Source of the DNA: JBFHRB01 sp041591915
GTDB lineage: Bacteria > Actinomycetota > Nitriliruptoria > Nitriliruptorales > Nitriliruptoraceae
DNA: 13,651 bases
Assembly (NCBI GenBank): GCA_041591915.1
Contig: JBFHRB010000067.1
Coordinates: forward strand, 1-13,651
Reading direction: 5' to 3'
Made by a program: the position numbers and the translations under genes. This document shows positions 13,507 to 13,651 of the stretch, in pieces. Within the stretch, counting starts at the first letter, position 1. Each line of letters starts with the position of its first letter. The notes under the pieces were generated by a model that saw nothing but the letters and a program-made list of their open reading frames with translations, was not told where the DNA came from and did no database searches.

Positions 13507-13651
13507 TCAGGCCCCGCTGAGCACCGCCGGCCGCTCGGCTGCCACGATCCTCCCGCCCCCGAGGCAGGCGTCGCCGTCGTACACGACGGCGCTCTGTGCG
13601 AGCGCGACGCCGAAGGCGGGCTCGTCGAGCTCGATGCGGGTCCCGACCACC
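13507..13651 (-). CDS. mnmA: tRNA-specific 2-thiouridylase MnmA, C-terminal end (cut by window edge)
   Basis: Only the last 47 codons and the stop are in the window, too little for an ORF call by length. The minus strand translates as a beta-barrel end with RIELDEPAFGVALAQSAVVY followed by DGDACLGGGRIVAAERP. This matches the MnmA C-terminal pattern (P..gvapGQ.aV.YdGd.cLGGG.I). MnmA transfers sulfur to U34 of Lys, Glu and Gln tRNAs. The usual GQ is AQ here. Its place upstream of ligA on the same strand agrees with common actinobacterial gene order (mnmA ... ligA ... gatCAB). The assignment rests on this short motif and synteny. Confidence 0.85.
   Translation of the reverse strand, partial: VVGTRIELDEPAFGVALAQSAVVYDGDACLGGGRIVAAERPAVLSGA

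Noticed and set aside
1..13651. tRNA, rRNA, CRISPR array, insertion sequence or toxin-antitoxin pair.
   Set aside because: No cloverleaf, spaced direct repeats, transposase motif with terminal repeats, or small paired ORFs with such motifs were found on reading both strands.

Overview
The window comes from a very GC-rich actinobacterium. Evidence for this: third codon positions are almost all G or C; starts are often GTG or TTG; a mycobacterial/Streptomyces-type glgC + GT4 glycogen synthase pair is present; a DUF222/HNH protein of the 13E12 family is present; and the candidate -10 boxes have the TAnnnT form. A secreted protein with a cell-wall-binding-repeat-2-like domain next to these genes would fit a deep-branching class such as Nitriliruptoria or Acidimicrobiia. 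That placement is inference.

Layout, left to right. (1) 1-2237, minus strand: gatC-gatA-gatB, the tRNA-dependent amidotransferase operon. It is tightly packed, and gatB runs off the left edge. (2) 2238-2343: two perfect hairpins, one with a candidate -10 box in its loop. (3) 2344-3678, minus: an exported multidomain surface protein with no close named family. (4) 3679-3878: divergent promoter region. (5) 3879-6349, plus: glgC and a coupled GT4 glycogen (or maltose-1-phosphate) synthase. (6) 6363-6722, minus: DUF983 zinc-ribbon membrane protein. (7) 6851-8741, plus: pncB and pncA, NAD salvage. (8) 8743-9780, minus: a protein with two gamma-glutamylcyclotransferase-like folds. (9) 9823-11841, minus: ligA, NAD-dependent DNA ligase. 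(10) 11842-12082: intergenic, holding a large imperfect inverted repeat and smaller palindromes. (11) 12083-13435, plus: DUF222/HNH (13E12-type) protein with a likely leaderless promoter. (12) 13507-13651, minus: the C-terminal end of mnmA, cut by the window edge.

The genes fall into three themes: translation fidelity and tRNA modification (gatCAB, mnmA), NAD production and use (pncB, pncA, ligA), and storage or capsular alpha-glucan synthesis from ADP-glucose (glgC, glgA/glgM). In many actinobacteria mnmA, ligA and gatCAB lie close together. Here the glg/DUF983/pnc/GGCT block and the surface protein separate ligA from gatCAB, and the HNH gene separates mnmA from ligA.

I do not see a complete new defence or mobile system. 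The least explained items are the surface protein, the tandem-GGCT protein, and the palindromic DNA upstream of the HNH gene and of gatC. All function calls rest on motif recognition by eye; no database search was run.
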